A stretch of 64,000 nucleotides of DNA, from contig NZ_JONW01000005.1 in NCBI RefSeq assembly GCF_000712075.1, forward strand, positions 1,183,001 through 1,247,000, written 5' to 3'. Both the position numbers and the translations under genes were made by a program. Below, one piece after another: positions 58,010 to 64,000 of this stretch; positions within the stretch are counted from its first letter, which is position 1, and the number at the start of each line of letters is the position of its first letter. This DNA comes from Caulobacter sp. UNC358MFTsu5.1. Lineage in GTDB: Bacteria; Pseudomonadota; Alphaproteobacteria; Caulobacterales; Caulobacteraceae. The notes under the pieces are model-generated. The model had not been told where the DNA came from. It was given only the letters and a program-made list of their open reading frames with translations, and made no database searches.

Positions 58010-58318
58010 ATGACCGACTTCACGATCAAGACCGCCACACCCGCCAAGACCCGCGCCAAGCGCGCCAAGGCCGCCGTGGACAAGGCCGTCGAGACGGTGA
58101 CCGAAAAGGCCCACGTCGCCGCCGAGTACGCCGCCGAGAAGGCTGGGGTCGCCCGGTCCTTCGCCGCCGAAAAGGCCGAGGTCGGCAAGGCCTGGAGCAT
58201 CGAGAAGGCCAAGGCGGCCCACGTGATCGCCGAGGAACGCCCCGTCGCCGTGGCGATCGGCGCGTTCGTGGCTGGCGCGGTGTTCGGTTTCCTGCTGGCC
58301 CGCAACTTCGACCGCTAG
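58010..58318 (+). CDS. ElaB/YqjD-like small tail-anchored protein
   Basis: 102 residues. A lysine/alanine-rich helical region (~10-75, with repeats of the form EKAxVA) leads to a C-terminal hydrophobic helix AIGAFVAGAVFGFLLAR with a glycine zipper. The EERPVAVAIG motif before it is typical of the DUF883 family, some of which tether ribosomes to the membrane. ATG at 58010 is chosen; ATG at 57986 adds eight residues. Confidence 0.7.
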   Translation: MTDFTIKTATPAKTRAKRAKAAVDKAVETVTEKAHVAAEYAAEKAGVARSFAAEKAEVGKAWSIEKAKAAHVIAEERPVAVAIGAFVAGAVFGFLLARNFDR

Positions 58319-58326
58319 ACCCGGCG

Positions 58327-58782
58327 TCAGAGCGTCAGCCGCTCGGCGTTGACGCCGGCGGCGCGCAGGGCGGCCAGCCGAGCGAAGGCCAAGGTCAGCG
58401 CCTTGCGGCGCGCCGGGGCCAGGGGCGCGACCGGCGCCTCGCGCACGATCGCCCCGCCGAAGCCGTCGGCGACGATCAAGCCCGGCTCCTCGGGCAGGAT
58501 GCCTTCCGGGAAATCCGGCGACACCGAGAAGTAGAAGGCGTCGCAATAGGGGGCGTATTCGGGCCATTTGCGATCGACCCGGAAGTCCTCCAGCCCCGAC
58601 TTCACCTCGACGATCAGCACATCCCCCTTCGGCCCCAGGGCCATCACGTCGGCGCGCCGCCCGTTGGGCAGGGTGACTTCGGCCAGGGGCGCGTAGCCCA
58701 GCGACACCAGGAACCGCGCCGCGCCCCGGGTGACGAGGTCGGTGGTCTCGGGCCGCGTGCGGAGATCGACGATGATGTCCAT
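58327..58782 (-). CDS. mmcB: MmcB-family DNA repair protein
   Basis: 151 residues, a PD-(D/E)xK-like nuclease fold with DVMALGPKGDVLIVEVKSG holding the D and ExK residues. In Caulobacter MmcB is an SOS gene linked to mitomycin C tolerance, acting in DNA repair. A LexA box of the GTTC-N7-GTTC form lies 12 bases before its start. The gene is convergent with the DUF883-like gene. Confidence 0.92.
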   Translation of the reverse strand: MDIIVDLRTRPETTDLVTRGAARFLVSLGYAPLAEVTLPNGRRADVMALGPKGDVLIVEVKSGLEDFRVDRKWPEYAPYCDAFYFSVSPDFPEGILPEEPGLIVADGFGGAIVREAPVAPLAPARRKALTLAFARLAALRAAGVNAERLTL

Positions 58783-58793
58783 GCCGAAAACAT

Positions 58794-58808
58794 GTTCCAG
58801 CTTTGTTC
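58794..58808 (-). promoter_or_regulatory. LexA (SOS) box of mmcB
   Basis: GTTC-CAGCTTT-GTTC, exact alphaproteobacterial LexA consensus with 7-base spacing, 12 bases before the mmcB start codon. Confidence 0.9.
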
Positions 58809-58821
58809 GCGGATCAAGAGG

Positions 58822-59088
58822 TCAGTAGTGGTAGCGGCATTGCGCCACTTCGAACCGCTGGTCTTCGCCCCAACCCACGACCCGATAGACGAGCCGATCT
58901 TCCAGCGTGATCCGCCGGGACCACCAGCCCTTCAGGTCGCCCTTCAGCGGTTCGGGCTTGCCGGTGCCCTTGAACGGCGTGCGCAGACATTCCTTGATCA
59001 TGGCGTTCACCCGGTCCAGCACGGTGCGATCGGCGGCCTGCCAATGCAGGTAGTCTTCCCAGGCCTGCTCCGAGAAGACGAGCTTCAC
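58822..59088 (-). CDS. yoeB: YoeB-family toxin (ribosome-dependent mRNA endonuclease)
   Basis: 88 residues, GTG start at 59088 overlapping the antitoxin stop as GTGA. The order WEDYLHWQ, RTPFKGTGKPEPLKGDLKGWWSRRIT, RLVYRV and terminal CRYHY matches YoeB, including the catalytic E, R and terminal HY residues. It cleaves mRNA at the ribosomal A-site when the antitoxin is lost. Confidence 0.96.
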   Translation of the reverse strand: MKLVFSEQAWEDYLHWQAADRTVLDRVNAMIKECLRTPFKGTGKPEPLKGDLKGWWSRRITLEDRLVYRVVGWGEDQRFEVAQCRYHY

Positions 59089-59339
59089 GGCTCGATCAGC
59101 GTCCGCTCGACGCCTTGCCCGGCATCGAGCTCGGCGATCGACTTACGCAGACGCTCGGCGTTGGCCGGCGACGATAGGAGGTGCAGCGTCTCTTCCATCG
59201 CATGCCAGTCCGACAGCGAGACCATCACGACAGACTCCGCCTTCTGGCGGGTGATCACGACCGGAGCACGGTCATCGACGACCCGATCCATGACCTCCTT
59301 GAGGTTGGCTCGGGTGTCGGAATAGCTGAGCACGTCCAT
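59085..59339 (-). CDS. yefM: YefM-family antitoxin
   Basis: 84 residues from ATG at 59339. The Phd/YefM fold has SYSDTRANLKEVMDRV at the start and ITRQKAESVVMVSL, EETLHLLSSPANAERL. It neutralises YoeB and represses its own promoter. Two TGTAC-type sites 12 bases apart lie just upstream. Confidence 0.95.
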   Translation of the reverse strand: MDVLSYSDTRANLKEVMDRVVDDRAPVVITRQKAESVVMVSLSDWHAMEETLHLLSSPANAERLRKSIAELDAGQGVERTLIEP

Positions 59340-59368
59340 CGGCAAAGCCTCCAAAATCACGGATTATA

Positions 59369-59386
59369 TGTACTGATATTTGTACA
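59369..59386. promoter_or_regulatory. YefM-YoeB operator
   Basis: TGTACT (59369-59374) and TGTACA (59381-59386), 12 bases apart, in AT-rich DNA next to a TATAAT -10 element on the minus strand (59364-59369). The E. coli yefM-yoeB operator has two TGTACA cores at the same spacing. Confidence 0.8.
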
Positions 59387-59461
59387 AATTCAAGATGGCG
59401 TGCCGACCTCAACGTCGTTAGCTTGCTCGCGAAGCGTCACCTGACCCGCGAGCCGAACGCC

Positions 59462-59668
59462 ATGAGCCTCACCGCCATCTTCCTCAATATGCTGCCCATC
59501 TTCCTGCTGATCGGCGTGTGGATCTTCTTCATGAAGAAGATGGGCAAGGCCTCGCCGGCGGTGACCACCCAGCTGGACTGCATGACCGCCCAGCTCGAGG
59601 AGACCCGACGGATGAACCAGACGCTGGAGCGGATCGCCGTCGCCCTGGAAGAGCGCCGAGGCGCCTAG
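59462..59668 (+). CDS. Small membrane protein resembling the second FtsH helix region
   Basis: 68 residues. One hydrophobic helix, AIFLNMLPIFLLIGVWIFFM, is followed by KKMGK and a charged coiled-coil-like tail (TQLDCMTAQLEETRRMNQTLER). The helix and its MKKM end resemble the membrane region of FtsH. The function is unknown; single-pass anchor with a coiled coil suggests oligomerisation. The 3' end overlaps the lipocalin gene by four bases. Confidence 0.6.
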   Translation: MSLTAIFLNMLPIFLLIGVWIFFMKKMGKASPAVTTQLDCMTAQLEETRRMNQTLERIAVALEERRGA

Positions 59669-60219
59669 CGCGACCCGTGCCGGGTCACCCGCAGCCTCGA
59701 GGTGTCGTAGCCCATCGCCCGGGCCCGGTCGGTCAGGGCGCTGAGCTGGGCCGGCGTCGGCGGTTCGCGGGTCAGCAGCCACAGATAGCGGCCCGAGCCC
59801 TCGCCGACGATCGACCAGCTGTAGTCGTCGGCGTGGTCCAGCACCCAGTAGTCGCCCAGGAAGAACGGGCCGAAGAACGAGACCTTCAGCTTGGCCGAGG
59901 TGGTCGCGTCGGCGACCTTGGCCTTGCCCTCGCTGACCTTGGCCGGGCCGGTCGGGCCGCCCTGGCGGCAGGTGTTGAGCACCCGGATCAGGCCGTCGGG
60001 ACGTTTTGAGTACTCGGCCGTGACGCCGTCGCAGCCCTTCTCGAACCGCATGTCGTAGCGGGCCGCCTCGTACCAGCGCCCGGCGTAGCGCTCCAGATCG
60101 ACCGCCTTGGCCGGCTGGGGTGGGTGCGGATTGCCGCTGGGCGGGGCCATGCAGGCGGCGACGGCGACCGCGGTCAGCAGCAGGGCGGCGACGAGGCCGG
60201 AGGCGTGGAGCGTCCGCAT
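59665..60219 (-). CDS. Lipocalin lipoprotein (Blc-like)
   Basis: 184 residues. The signal peptide ends in a lipobox, AVAAC, so it is lipid-anchored. The lipocalin motif GRWYEAARYDMRFEKGCDG and later YWVLDHADDYSWSIVG and YLWLLTREP are present. The Blc group binds lysophospholipids or fatty acids. It begins one base after the stop of a second lipocalin gene upstream. Confidence 0.88.
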   Translation of the reverse strand: MRTLHASGLVAALLLTAVAVAACMAPPSGNPHPPQPAKAVDLERYAGRWYEAARYDMRFEKGCDGVTAEYSKRPDGLIRVLNTCRQGGPTGPAKVSEGKAKVADATTSAKLKVSFFGPFFLGDYWVLDHADDYSWSIVGEGSGRYLWLLTREPPTPAQLSALTDRARAMGYDTSRLRVTRHGSR

Positions 60220-60220
60220 C

Positions 60221-60754
60221 TCAGGCCGGCGGCTGCTGCGGATATTCCAGCTTGGCGTAGCCGAGGCTCTTCACCCGCTCCAAGGCCTGGGCCTTGACCC
60301 CCTCGCTCAGCACCGGCCGACGGGCCAGCAGCCACACATAGTTGCCGCCCGGTGTGGCCATGATCGCCCACGAATGGTCGTCGGCGCAGTCCAGCACCCA
60401 GTATTCCTGCTTCTTCAGCCCGCCCAGGAAGCTCATGGTGAAGCGGGTGTTCTGGCTGCCCGCCAGGATCTTGCCGGTGGTGTCGAACGCCTTGGCCGCG
60501 CCGCTGGCCGAGCCCCTTCGGCAGACCTGGTGGACGGCGAAGCCGTCGGCGCCCTTGCCGGTGAACTCGGTGGTCGGGGCCTCGCAGTCGCGCTGGCCGG
60601 CGTTGGGCGTGCGGGCGATCTCGTACCACTTGCCCGAATAGAAGCTGGTCGGGATGGCCTTGGCCGGCGGCTTGGCGGCCGCCAGCGCGCCCCCGCCCGC
60701 GAACAGGCCCGCGGCGAGCAGGCTGACGGCGATCGAGATCGAAAGACTGCGCAT
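60221..60754 (-). CDS. Lipocalin family protein, second tandem copy
   Basis: 177 residues, with a signal peptide (1-26, ending LAAA) and no lipobox cysteine, so it is probably soluble in the periplasm. SGKWYEIARTPNAGQRDCEA, YWVLDCADDHSWAIMATP and YVWLLARRP align with the downstream lipocalin. The ATG at 60754 is chosen over 60784 because it begins the signal peptide. Tandem duplication and loss or gain of the lipid anchor are evident. Confidence 0.86.
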   Translation of the reverse strand: MRSLSISIAVSLLAAGLFAGGGALAAAKPPAKAIPTSFYSGKWYEIARTPNAGQRDCEAPTTEFTGKGADGFAVHQVCRRGSASGAAKAFDTTGKILAGSQNTRFTMSFLGGLKKQEYWVLDCADDHSWAIMATPGGNYVWLLARRPVLSEGVKAQALERVKSLGYAKLEYPQQPPA

Positions 60755-60789
60755 GACGCCCACCTTGCCCCACAAGTCGTCCACAACGC

Positions 60790-60833
60790 AAAACGCCCCG
60801 CCGGGGTTCCCTTTGAGGGGTCCCGGCGGGGCG
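60790..60833 (-). terminator. Terminator after the ferritin-like gene
   Basis: A long stem, CGCCCCGCCGGG paired with CCCGGCGGGGCG, with an inner stem; on the minus strand it is followed by TTTTGC. Confidence 0.85.
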
Positions 60834-60855
60834 CTTGGTTCAGGCGATAGGAGGC

Positions 60856-61989
60856 CTATTCGGCGGCGATGGTCACCGGCGCGACGCGGTCCTTGAAGTT
60901 GATGGCCTGCAGGTGGCGGATGCCTTCCTCGGCGATGTCGTCGCCGACCATGCGGTCGCCCTCGCCCTTCAGCTCCTCGATGTCCACGTACATGGCGTAG
61001 AACGCCTTGGTGCGATCGGTGATGATGCCGGCGTTGAGCAGGGTCTTCACCAGCACCCGGAAGATGTTGGTCTGCTCCTTCATGTTCTCCCGACGCAGGT
61101 CGTCGGTCATGATCTTCCCGTACTCCTCGACCACCTTGTCGGGGTCCAGGCCAAACTCGCGATAGAGATCCAGCTGCTGGTGCGGCGAGACCAGGTTGAA
61201 CAGCAGGGTCTGGAAGCAGTGCGCCGCCCAGTCCTCGATGATCGCGTGCTCCTCGGGGCTCAGCTTGGGCACCGTGCGGTCGGCCCAGATCTTCCCGAAC
61301 TTGTGGTGGAAGGCCTCGTCGGTCATCACCAGCTGCAGCAGCTTCTTGCCGACCGGGTCGTTGATATTGTTGAAGAAGGTGGCGAAGGCGCCCATGGCCA
61401 GGCCTTCCACCAGCATCTGCATGCCGATGATCTTCTTATAGACCTCGGGCGCGCCGATGATCTCGACCAGCAGGGTCTTCAGGGCCGGCCCGCATTCGAC
61501 CGGCTTGCCCCAGCGGGCCTTGATGTACTTGGCGAAGGCCGTGACGTGGCGGGCCTCTTCGCGGGTCTGGTTGGCGGCGTATTCCTGGGCGCCCTGGTCC
61601 TTGAGCACGTGGCACAGGCTGGCCGACAGGTTCAGCGCGCCCTGCTCGCCGTGCAGGATCGACGAGAAGCTGCGCAGCACCGACTGGTTGATGAAGCGGA
61701 TGCGCTGCTTGGGATCGGAAAGGTGGTCGGAGACGTAGTCGGTGGACAGGGCGATCACCAGGTCCTCGGGAACCAGCGCCTGGTTCTCCATGTCGAACGG
61801 CTCGTCGAAATCGATATAGGCCTTGTCCAGCGGGTCCCAGAAGTGGTCGTGGGTGGCCGAGATGATCTTGTCGAAGGCGCTGGAGCGGTTGCCGTAGCGG
61901 TCGAGTTCGAGCATCGACTCGAAGTCGTCCGGCGCCACCGCGTCGTACATGGCGTCCTTGGTGATGTTCTTGTCCGTCGCGCTGGTCAT
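60856..61989 (-). CDS. Ferritin-like di-iron protein of unknown substrate
   Basis: 377 residues, cytoplasmic. The di-iron ligand pattern is complete: E115, E145xxH148, E195 and E225xxH228, with 30-residue spacing inside each half, as in ferritin-like oxidases and ribonucleotide-reductase R2-like proteins. No radical tyrosine assignment is made. It stands alone, without an R1 subunit, so ordinary ribonucleotide reductase is unlikely. Oxidase, N-oxygenase or hydroxylase activity are possible; the family could not be named from sequence. Confidence 0.7.
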   Translation of the reverse strand: MTSATDKNITKDAMYDAVAPDDFESMLELDRYGNRSSAFDKIISATHDHFWDPLDKAYIDFDEPFDMENQALVPEDLVIALSTDYVSDHLSDPKQRIRFINQSVLRSFSSILHGEQGALNLSASLCHVLKDQGAQEYAANQTREEARHVTAFAKYIKARWGKPVECGPALKTLLVEIIGAPEVYKKIIGMQMLVEGLAMGAFATFFNNINDPVGKKLLQLVMTDEAFHHKFGKIWADRTVPKLSPEEHAIIEDWAAHCFQTLLFNLVSPHQQLDLYREFGLDPDKVVEEYGKIMTDDLRRENMKEQTNIFRVLVKTLLNAGIITDRTKAFYAMYVDIEELKGEGDRMVGDDIAEEGIRHLQAINFKDRVAPVTIAAE

Positions 61990-62151
61990 CCTTGGGGGCT
62001 CCTCGCCTAAAGGGGCTGGACAGGCCCCGTCTAACGCGGGTCTCTGGCCTATCTAAACACTGTCAACTCAAAGACGCGGCGGGGTCAAATTAAAAATGAC
62101 GACTGCGTCAGGTTCGCAAATGGGCCCGGGGCCCCTGGGGAAAGCACGGCC

Positions 62152-62859
62152 ATGGGGCTCAACGTCTTCGTCCTGACCGGCGCCGGCATCTCGGCCGAGA
62201 GCGGCCTGGGCACCTTCCGCGACACCAGCGGCATCTGGACCCAGTACGAGCTTTCCGAGGTGGCCACCCCCGAGGGTTTCGCCCGCGACCCGGCCAAGGT
62301 GCGGGCCTTCTACAACGCCCGGCGGACCAATCTGGAGGGCGCGGCGCCCAATGCGGCGCACACGGCCCTGGCCCGGCTGCAGGCGGGTCTGGCCGCCAAG
62401 GGCGGGCGTCTGTTCCTGTGCACCCAGAACGTTGACGACCTGCACGAGCAGGGCGGCTGCGTCGATGTGGTCCATATGCACGGCGAGCTGCGGGTGACGC
62501 GCTGCCACGCCTGCGGGGCGACCTGGCCGGACCTGGATCCGCTGAACGCCGACATCGGCTGCCCGGCCTGCGGCCGCGTCGGGACCGCCCGCCCGCACGT
62601 GGTGTGGTTCGGCGAGGAGCCGCTGTTCCTGGACGCGATCGGCGACGCCCTGGAGGAGTCCGACCTGTTCGTGTCGATCGGCACCTCCGGCTCGGTCTAT
62701 CCGGCCGCCGGCTTCGTGGCCGAGGCGCGGCGGCTCGGGCTCCGAACCTGCGAGCTGAACCTGGAGCCCTCGGACAACGCCCGGGCCTTCGACGAGCGGC
62801 GCTATGGACCGGCGACGGAGGTGGTGCCGGCCTGGGTGGAGGAGGTGCTGGGCGGGTAG
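62152..62859 (+). CDS. cobB: NAD-dependent protein deacylase (class III sirtuin)
   Basis: 235 residues. The NAD motif GAGISAESGLGTFRD (10-24), TQNVDDLHE (91-99) and the catalytic H110 are present. A zinc site is formed by C118, C121 and the CPAC pair. Y54-x2-R57 in the acyl pocket is the class III hallmark, known for desuccinylase and demalonylase activity in addition to deacetylation. The start is an ATG at 62152. It faces a hypothetical gene on the right. Confidence 0.93.
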   Translation: MGLNVFVLTGAGISAESGLGTFRDTSGIWTQYELSEVATPEGFARDPAKVRAFYNARRTNLEGAAPNAAHTALARLQAGLAAKGGRLFLCTQNVDDLHEQGGCVDVVHMHGELRVTRCHACGATWPDLDPLNADIGCPACGRVGTARPHVVWFGEEPLFLDAIGDALEESDLFVSIGTSGSVYPAAGFVAEARRLGLRTCELNLEPSDNARAFDERRYGPATEVVPAWVEEVLGG

Positions 62860-62868
62860 GACCTCACC

Positions 62869-63336
62869 CTAGTCGCGTATCCACCCATCGAAGTAATCGG
62901 TCTCGGTGAGAAGGTCGGGTTCGCTGGAAACGACCGCCAGCGTGGCGTCGGGAGACACGGGCGCCTTGTCCTCATGACGCAGGCAGATGAACGCCTGGCC
63001 ATCCCAACCGAAGGTTACCGCTCGGCAGGTCGCTGCCGATCGGACCGTGCCAGCACATACAGCGTTCGGGTCGATCGATCGCCGTATGCGGTCTAGCAAG
63101 TCCTCTTCCGACAGGAGGGGGATCAGGTGCGGTTCGGCCAGGTCTTCGTGAAAATGGCCCGCATCGGCGGCCGCTCCGGGATCGCGCCAATCGACGACGA
63201 ACTGGAAGACGTCTCCTCCACTCCGCAGGCTGTCGAATGTCATCTTGGCGATCAGCGAAATGGACGCCTGCGTCCTTTCGGCCGGAACGTCATCACCATA
63301 GAGCTCGAACGCGGGAAAAATCGCATAGGCCTTCAT
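62869..63336 (-). CDS. Hypothetical protein
   Basis: 155 residues with no signal peptide or membrane segment; rich in acidic residues and with aromatic patches (DVFQFVVDWRD, DYFDGWIRD). No family recognised. Base use at 62869-63336 is a little less GC-rich than the neighbours (for example ATCGAAGTAATCGG near its end), which hints at transfer. It is convergent with cobB at a 9-base gap. Confidence 0.58.
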   Translation of the reverse strand: MKAYAIFPAFELYGDDVPAERTQASISLIAKMTFDSLRSGGDVFQFVVDWRDPGAAADAGHFHEDLAEPHLIPLLSEEDLLDRIRRSIDPNAVCAGTVRSAATCRAVTFGWDGQAFICLRHEDKAPVSPDATLAVVSSEPDLLTETDYFDGWIRD

Positions 63337-63387
63337 GCCGTCAATCCGTCGGCCATGGTCGAGGTTCGCAACAGCGTCACGACGCTC

Positions 63388-63810
63388 CTACCCCTCCAGC
63401 CCCGCCAGCACCTTCGGATCCCGTTTCGCCAGCTCTACGATCCGTTCGATCAGGGCGTCCTTGCTCTCCAGCGCCAGACCGTCCCTCAGCCGCGCCAGGC
63501 GCTCGCGGACATAGCCCCGCCCCGTGCCGTCCAGCAGGTTGGCCGCCACGACCACGGCCGCTTGGTGCTTGCAGGCCCCGAACTTGTCGAAGCCCGGGCA
63601 GGTGCAGGCGCCCTCGCCGTCCGGGGCGCGCAGGGTGACGACATAGAGGTCGCCGGCGCTGCCCTTCACGTGGGCGGTGACCGCGTCGTCCTCGATGGCG
63701 ACCAGGTCGACCGACCCGGCCTCGGCGATGGCCGCGCCGCTCTCGAACCAGCGCTCGTCCATGCGGCCCCGCCACGCATCGGCGTCAAAAAGCGTGTCGC
63801 CGTGGCTCAT
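63388..63810 (-). CDS. SWIM zinc-finger protein
   Basis: 140 residues. The SWIM motif CxCx8CxH is seen as CTCPGFDKFGACKH near 68-81. SWIM domains bind DNA or proteins. The ATG at 63810 overlaps the stop of the metallopeptidase gene as ATGA, so the two are translationally coupled. A C-terminal helical region with LARLRDGLALESKDALIER may bind a partner. Confidence 0.82.
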   Translation of the reverse strand: MSHGDTLFDADAWRGRMDERWFESGAAIAEAGSVDLVAIEDDAVTAHVKGSAGDLYVVTLRAPDGEGACTCPGFDKFGACKHQAAVVVAANLLDGTGRGYVRERLARLRDGLALESKDALIERIVELAKRDPKVLAGLEG

Positions 63811-64000
63811 GCGTCGTCCTCGATGCGGTGGATGTCGTCGTCCGACAGTCCGAAATGGTGGCCGATCTCGTGGACCAGCACGTGGGCGATCAGTTCGCCC
63901 AGGGTGACGTCGCCGCGCTCGCACCATTCGTCCAGGATCGGGCGGCGGTACAGGAACACCATCGACGGCTGCGGCGTGGGGTCGAACAGCGAGCGGCGGG
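63807..64000 (-). CDS. Minimal zincin metallopeptidase (DUF1025 family), partial
   Basis: The C-terminal 64 codons are visible; the start lies beyond the window. The zinc motif HEIGHHFGLSDDD is complete (HExxHxxGxxD), with FLYRRPILDEWC before it. Family members are about 130 residues and of unknown function. It is coupled to the SWIM gene by an ATGA overlap. Confidence 0.85.
   Translation of the reverse strand, partial: RRSLFDPTPQPSMVFLYRRPILDEWCERGDVTLGELIAHVLVHEIGHHFGLSDDDIHRIEDDA

Overview
The window looks like chromosomal core DNA of a high-GC alphaproteobacterium, most likely Caulobacter or a close relative. Support comes from codon usage with G or C in most third positions, a chvI-chvG-hprK-EIIA-HPr block, pseB/pseC genes matching the Caulobacter flagellin-modification pair flmA/flmB, an mmcB gene behind a GTTC-N7-GTTC LexA box, a regA/regB/senC cluster and a phaZ gene. 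This assignment is inference from gene content; no 16S or other rRNA gene is present. I saw no prophage, insertion sequence, CRISPR array, tRNA or rRNA. Genes are dense, and the longest gene-free stretch is just under 300 bases.

Left third (1-24 kb): a fluoride-type CLC antiporter behind a fluoride riboswitch; a PQQ-dependent membrane dehydrogenase; a membrane-protein/winged-helix pair behind two identical inverted repeats; an alternative oxidase; divergent glmM and glmS (cell-wall amino sugar supply); an amino-acid permease; trmO; an esterase-fold protein that lacks its serine nucleophile; cfa; an aldo/keto reductase facing its likely LysR regulator; asd; rarD; two serine hydrolases; a drug exporter; an outer-membrane protein; and a pyridoxal kinase.

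Middle (24-46 kb): a zinc-ribbon/M50-like/TPR protein, ahcY, a DUF1176 protein, a CYTH-CHAD triphosphatase, bioB, the ChvI-ChvG/PTS regulatory cluster, a large unknown protein divergent from chvI, pseB-pseC with a FliL-like secreted protein next to them and a CtrA-type half-site between, tadA, rluB, a CPBP intramembrane protease, a TMEM175-type channel, rsmD and a large AsmA protein.

Right third (46-64 kb): a HAD hydrolase and a short-chain dehydrogenase that each carry a CAAAC-N4-GTTTG operator, the RegA/RegB redox two-component system with SenC, phaZ with a TGTTGCA/TGCAACA palindrome, a YgjP-type metallopeptidase, a class A penicillin-binding protein, recQ, SOS-controlled mmcB, a yefM-yoeB toxin-antitoxin pair, two tandem lipocalins, an orphan ferritin-like di-iron protein, a class III sirtuin, and a SWIM protein coupled to a minimal zincin metallopeptidase.

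Seven intergenic palindromic repeats of 80-140 bases recur. Five of them lie exactly between convergent genes, which suggests a bidirectional terminator or REP-like role. No wholly novel multi-gene system is obvious. The best leads are the regulatory DNA motifs, the zinc-ribbon/M50/TPR protein, the FliL-like neighbour of the flagellin-glycosylation genes, the degenerate esterase and the orphan di-iron protein.
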